The notes below the pieces were generated by a model. That model did not search any database. It was given only the letters and a program-made list of their open reading frames with translations, and was not told where the DNA came from. A stretch of DNA of 6,647 nucleotides from SIG598 sp045580875 (lineage in GTDB: Bacteria > Bacillota > Clostridia > Oscillospirales > Acutalibacteraceae): assembly GCA_045580875.1 (NCBI GenBank), contig JAZNOP010000129.1, positions 1-6,647 of the forward strand, in the 5' to 3' direction. The position numbers were made by a program, and so were the translations under genes. Below are positions 5,840 to 6,647 of this stretch, one piece after another. Within the stretch, counting starts at the first letter, position 1. Every line of letters begins with the position of its first letter.

Positions 5840-5889
5840 ATCGAGTGTTCATAACGGATTTGCCCGTTGTGGACACTCGATTTCTTTTT
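5840..5889 (+). terminator. Terminator of tRNA-Leu (long stem)
   Basis: ATCGAGTGT (5840-5848) pairs with ACACTCGAT (5873-5881). After a TC/GG internal loop, ATAACGG (5851-5857) pairs with CCGTTGT (5864-5870) with one G-T wobble, making a stem of about 16 pairs. The T-rich tract TTTCTTTTT (5881-5889) follows at once. It begins 2 nt after the CCA end. Confidence 0.9.
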
Positions 5890-5903
5890 ACTTTTATGAA
5901 TGA

Positions 5904-5927
5904 GCAGGCGGGTTGCCTGCGCTTTTT
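5904..5927 (+). terminator. Second terminator-like hairpin after tRNA-Leu
   Basis: GCAGGC (5904-5909) pairs with GCCTGC (5915-5920) around a 5-nt loop, followed by GC and TTTTT (5923-5927). It sits 14 nt after the first terminator and is probably a back-up. The stem is short but GC-rich, with a good T-run. Confidence 0.7.
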
Positions 5928-5980
5928 GTGCTTTAGAATGAAATGTATGTTTTCTCTGTTTCTTTCAGATTGTTTTTGGT

Positions 5981-6056
5981 AAGGTATCAGGGGTGCGACC
6001 CCGGACAAGCGGGATTGCTACAGCAAATCCGTTACTTGTTACAGCATAGGACAACA
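5981..6056. repeat. Structured intergenic block with hairpins and 11-bp spaced direct repeats
   Basis: The block holds a small hairpin GGGGT (5990-5994)/ACCCC (5998-6002) and then a longer imperfect hairpin. In the latter ACAAG (6005-6009) pairs with CTTGT (6035-6039), CGG with CCG and ATT with AAT, around a TACA loop with small bulges. TTGCTACAGCA (6015-6025) and TTGTTACAGCA (6036-6046) are 11-bp direct repeats with one mismatch and a 21-bp period, two helical turns. GCAAATCCGTTA (6023-6034) is the exact reverse complement of 5852-5863 in the tRNA terminator. No reading frame with a ribosome binding site is seen between 5928 and 6107. It may be a dispersed repeat, an element end or an operator upstream of the promoter at 6057. 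I cannot decide between these. Confidence 0.55.
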
Positions 6057-6085
6057 TTGACTTGTTTCGTAGAACAGAATATAAT
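6057..6085 (+). promoter_or_regulatory. sigma-A promoter of the right-end gene
   Basis: TTGACT (6057-6062, five of six matches) and a perfect TATAAT (6080-6085) are 17 nt apart. Transcription should begin near 6092, at the edge of the ribosome binding site AAAGGTGGTGA (6092-6102), so the leader would be only about 16 nt. The structured block 5981-6056 lies directly upstream and would not be in this transcript, but could bind a regulator. Confidence 0.8.
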
Positions 6086-6107
6086 TACAGAAAAGGTGGT
6101 GAGTAGC

Positions 6108-6647
6108 ATGAAAAGATTTGTGTTCTATAAAAACTACTATCTAATTACTAATCGGATATATGCGGATCATACCATTTGGTCTGCCGAAAACAGAGAACAA
6201 GCCTGGCGCAAAGGTCAAATCAACACCTCAAAAAGAGAGCGAGTTGTTTTTATTGCTGCTCAATATTGTGCTTTATTAGTAGCTGGAATTCTATTTGTGA
6301 CAGGAAACGGTAGGCATGGTATTATTGGATGTGTAGTGTTTCTGCTTAGTTCACTTATTACAGATTTTTCTATAACGAAAATAGAACTGCTATATCAAAT
6401 ATTTACACATAACAGCCCATACGCGTCACTGCTTTATAAAACTTTTTCAGGAAAGATAGATAGTTTTTGGGGTCTCATACAGCCAAAAGTAAAGAAAAAA
6501 GTGTCTGGCTTTGTACGAATCAATAGAAATAAGTTTCTTGCGAAATACCGCGTAGTATTCCGGAAAGAGCATGAAAGCGTAACCATAATTATCAGTCCCT
6601 TCAATATCAAGTTGAAATCAGAGGCAGATAACATCGTTTTTAATGAT
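6108..6647 (+). CDS. Unknown two-pass membrane protein, 3' end beyond the window (partial)
   Basis: An open frame starts at ATG 6108 and runs without a stop to the window end (180 codons). AAAGGTGGTGA (6092-6102), one mismatch from the ideal site, is 5 nt upstream, and a near-consensus promoter precedes it, so the gene is very likely real. The product begins MKRFVFYKNYYLITNRIYAD. Residues 1-45 are polar and basic. Two hydrophobic segments follow, about 46-65 and 71-87, then a long basic cytoplasmic-like part (90-180) with the patch KVKKK (127-131). The layout suggests a membrane anchor with a soluble C-terminal domain that is cut off here. I recognise no family. Five leucines use CTA or TTA, codons PlsY never uses, and the gene is richer in A than its neighbours, which hints at a different origin. 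It lies just right of tRNA-Leu, a common insertion point. Confidence 0.8.
   Translation, partial: MKRFVFYKNYYLITNRIYADHTIWSAENREQAWRKGQINTSKRERVVFIAAQYCALLVAGILFVTGNGRHGIIGCVVFLLSSLITDFSITKIELLYQIFTHNSPYASLLYKTFSGKIDSFWGLIQPKVKKKVSGFVRINRNKFLAKYRVVFRKEHESVTIIISPFNIKLKSEADNIVFND

Noticed and set aside
5758..5982. Plus-strand 74-residue frame beginning inside the tRNA
   Set aside because: It overlaps tRNA-Leu and both terminators, and has no ribosome binding site or family resemblance.

Overview
The window looks like chromosomal DNA from a low-to-moderate GC member of the Clostridia, most plausibly a Ruminococcus-like Oscillospiraceae. The basis is strong AGGAGG-type ribosome binding sites, near-consensus sigma-A promoters, a PlsY-type acyltransferase, a tRNA with encoded CCA, and hairpin-dense intergenic DNA of a kind I remember from Ruminococcus genomes. 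The genus is an inference.

Layout: positions 1-113 hold four perfect short hairpins in a row. Positions 154-229 hold a rightward promoter followed at once by a 10-bp inverted repeat. On the minus strand, 371-252 encodes a 39-residue Asn/Gln-rich peptide with a near-ideal Shine-Dalgarno sequence. All other genes read rightward: an RsmF-type rRNA m5C methyltransferase (499-1839), a PlsY-family glycerol-3-phosphate acyltransferase (1970-2596), a sialate O-acetylesterase-like SGNH hydrolase (2746-4290), an M20D amidohydrolase (4416-5621), tRNA-Leu(CAG) (5752-5838), two tandem terminators, a structured intergenic block (about 5981-6056), and the start of an unknown two-pass membrane protein that runs off the window (6108-6647).

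Most genes seem to be separate transcription units. plsY has a TTGACA-N18-TATAAT promoter and a clear terminator. The esterase and the amidohydrolase each have their own candidate promoter, and the tRNA has a perfect TTGACA-N17-TATAAT promoter and its own terminators. The genes do not form one pathway: rRNA modification, phospholipid synthesis, ester removal from sugars and amide hydrolysis are housekeeping or general catabolic roles.

I did not recognise a new defence, CRISPR or mobile system. The least explained parts are the Asn/Gln-rich small gene with its opposing promoter, the hairpin array at the left edge, the divergent motif 1 of PlsY, and the block after tRNA-Leu. That block has spaced 11-bp repeats, a 12-bp inverted match to the tRNA terminator, and a following gene whose codon use differs from its neighbours. 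This pattern fits a boundary of accessory DNA at a tRNA gene, but the window holds no integrase or second attachment site to prove it.
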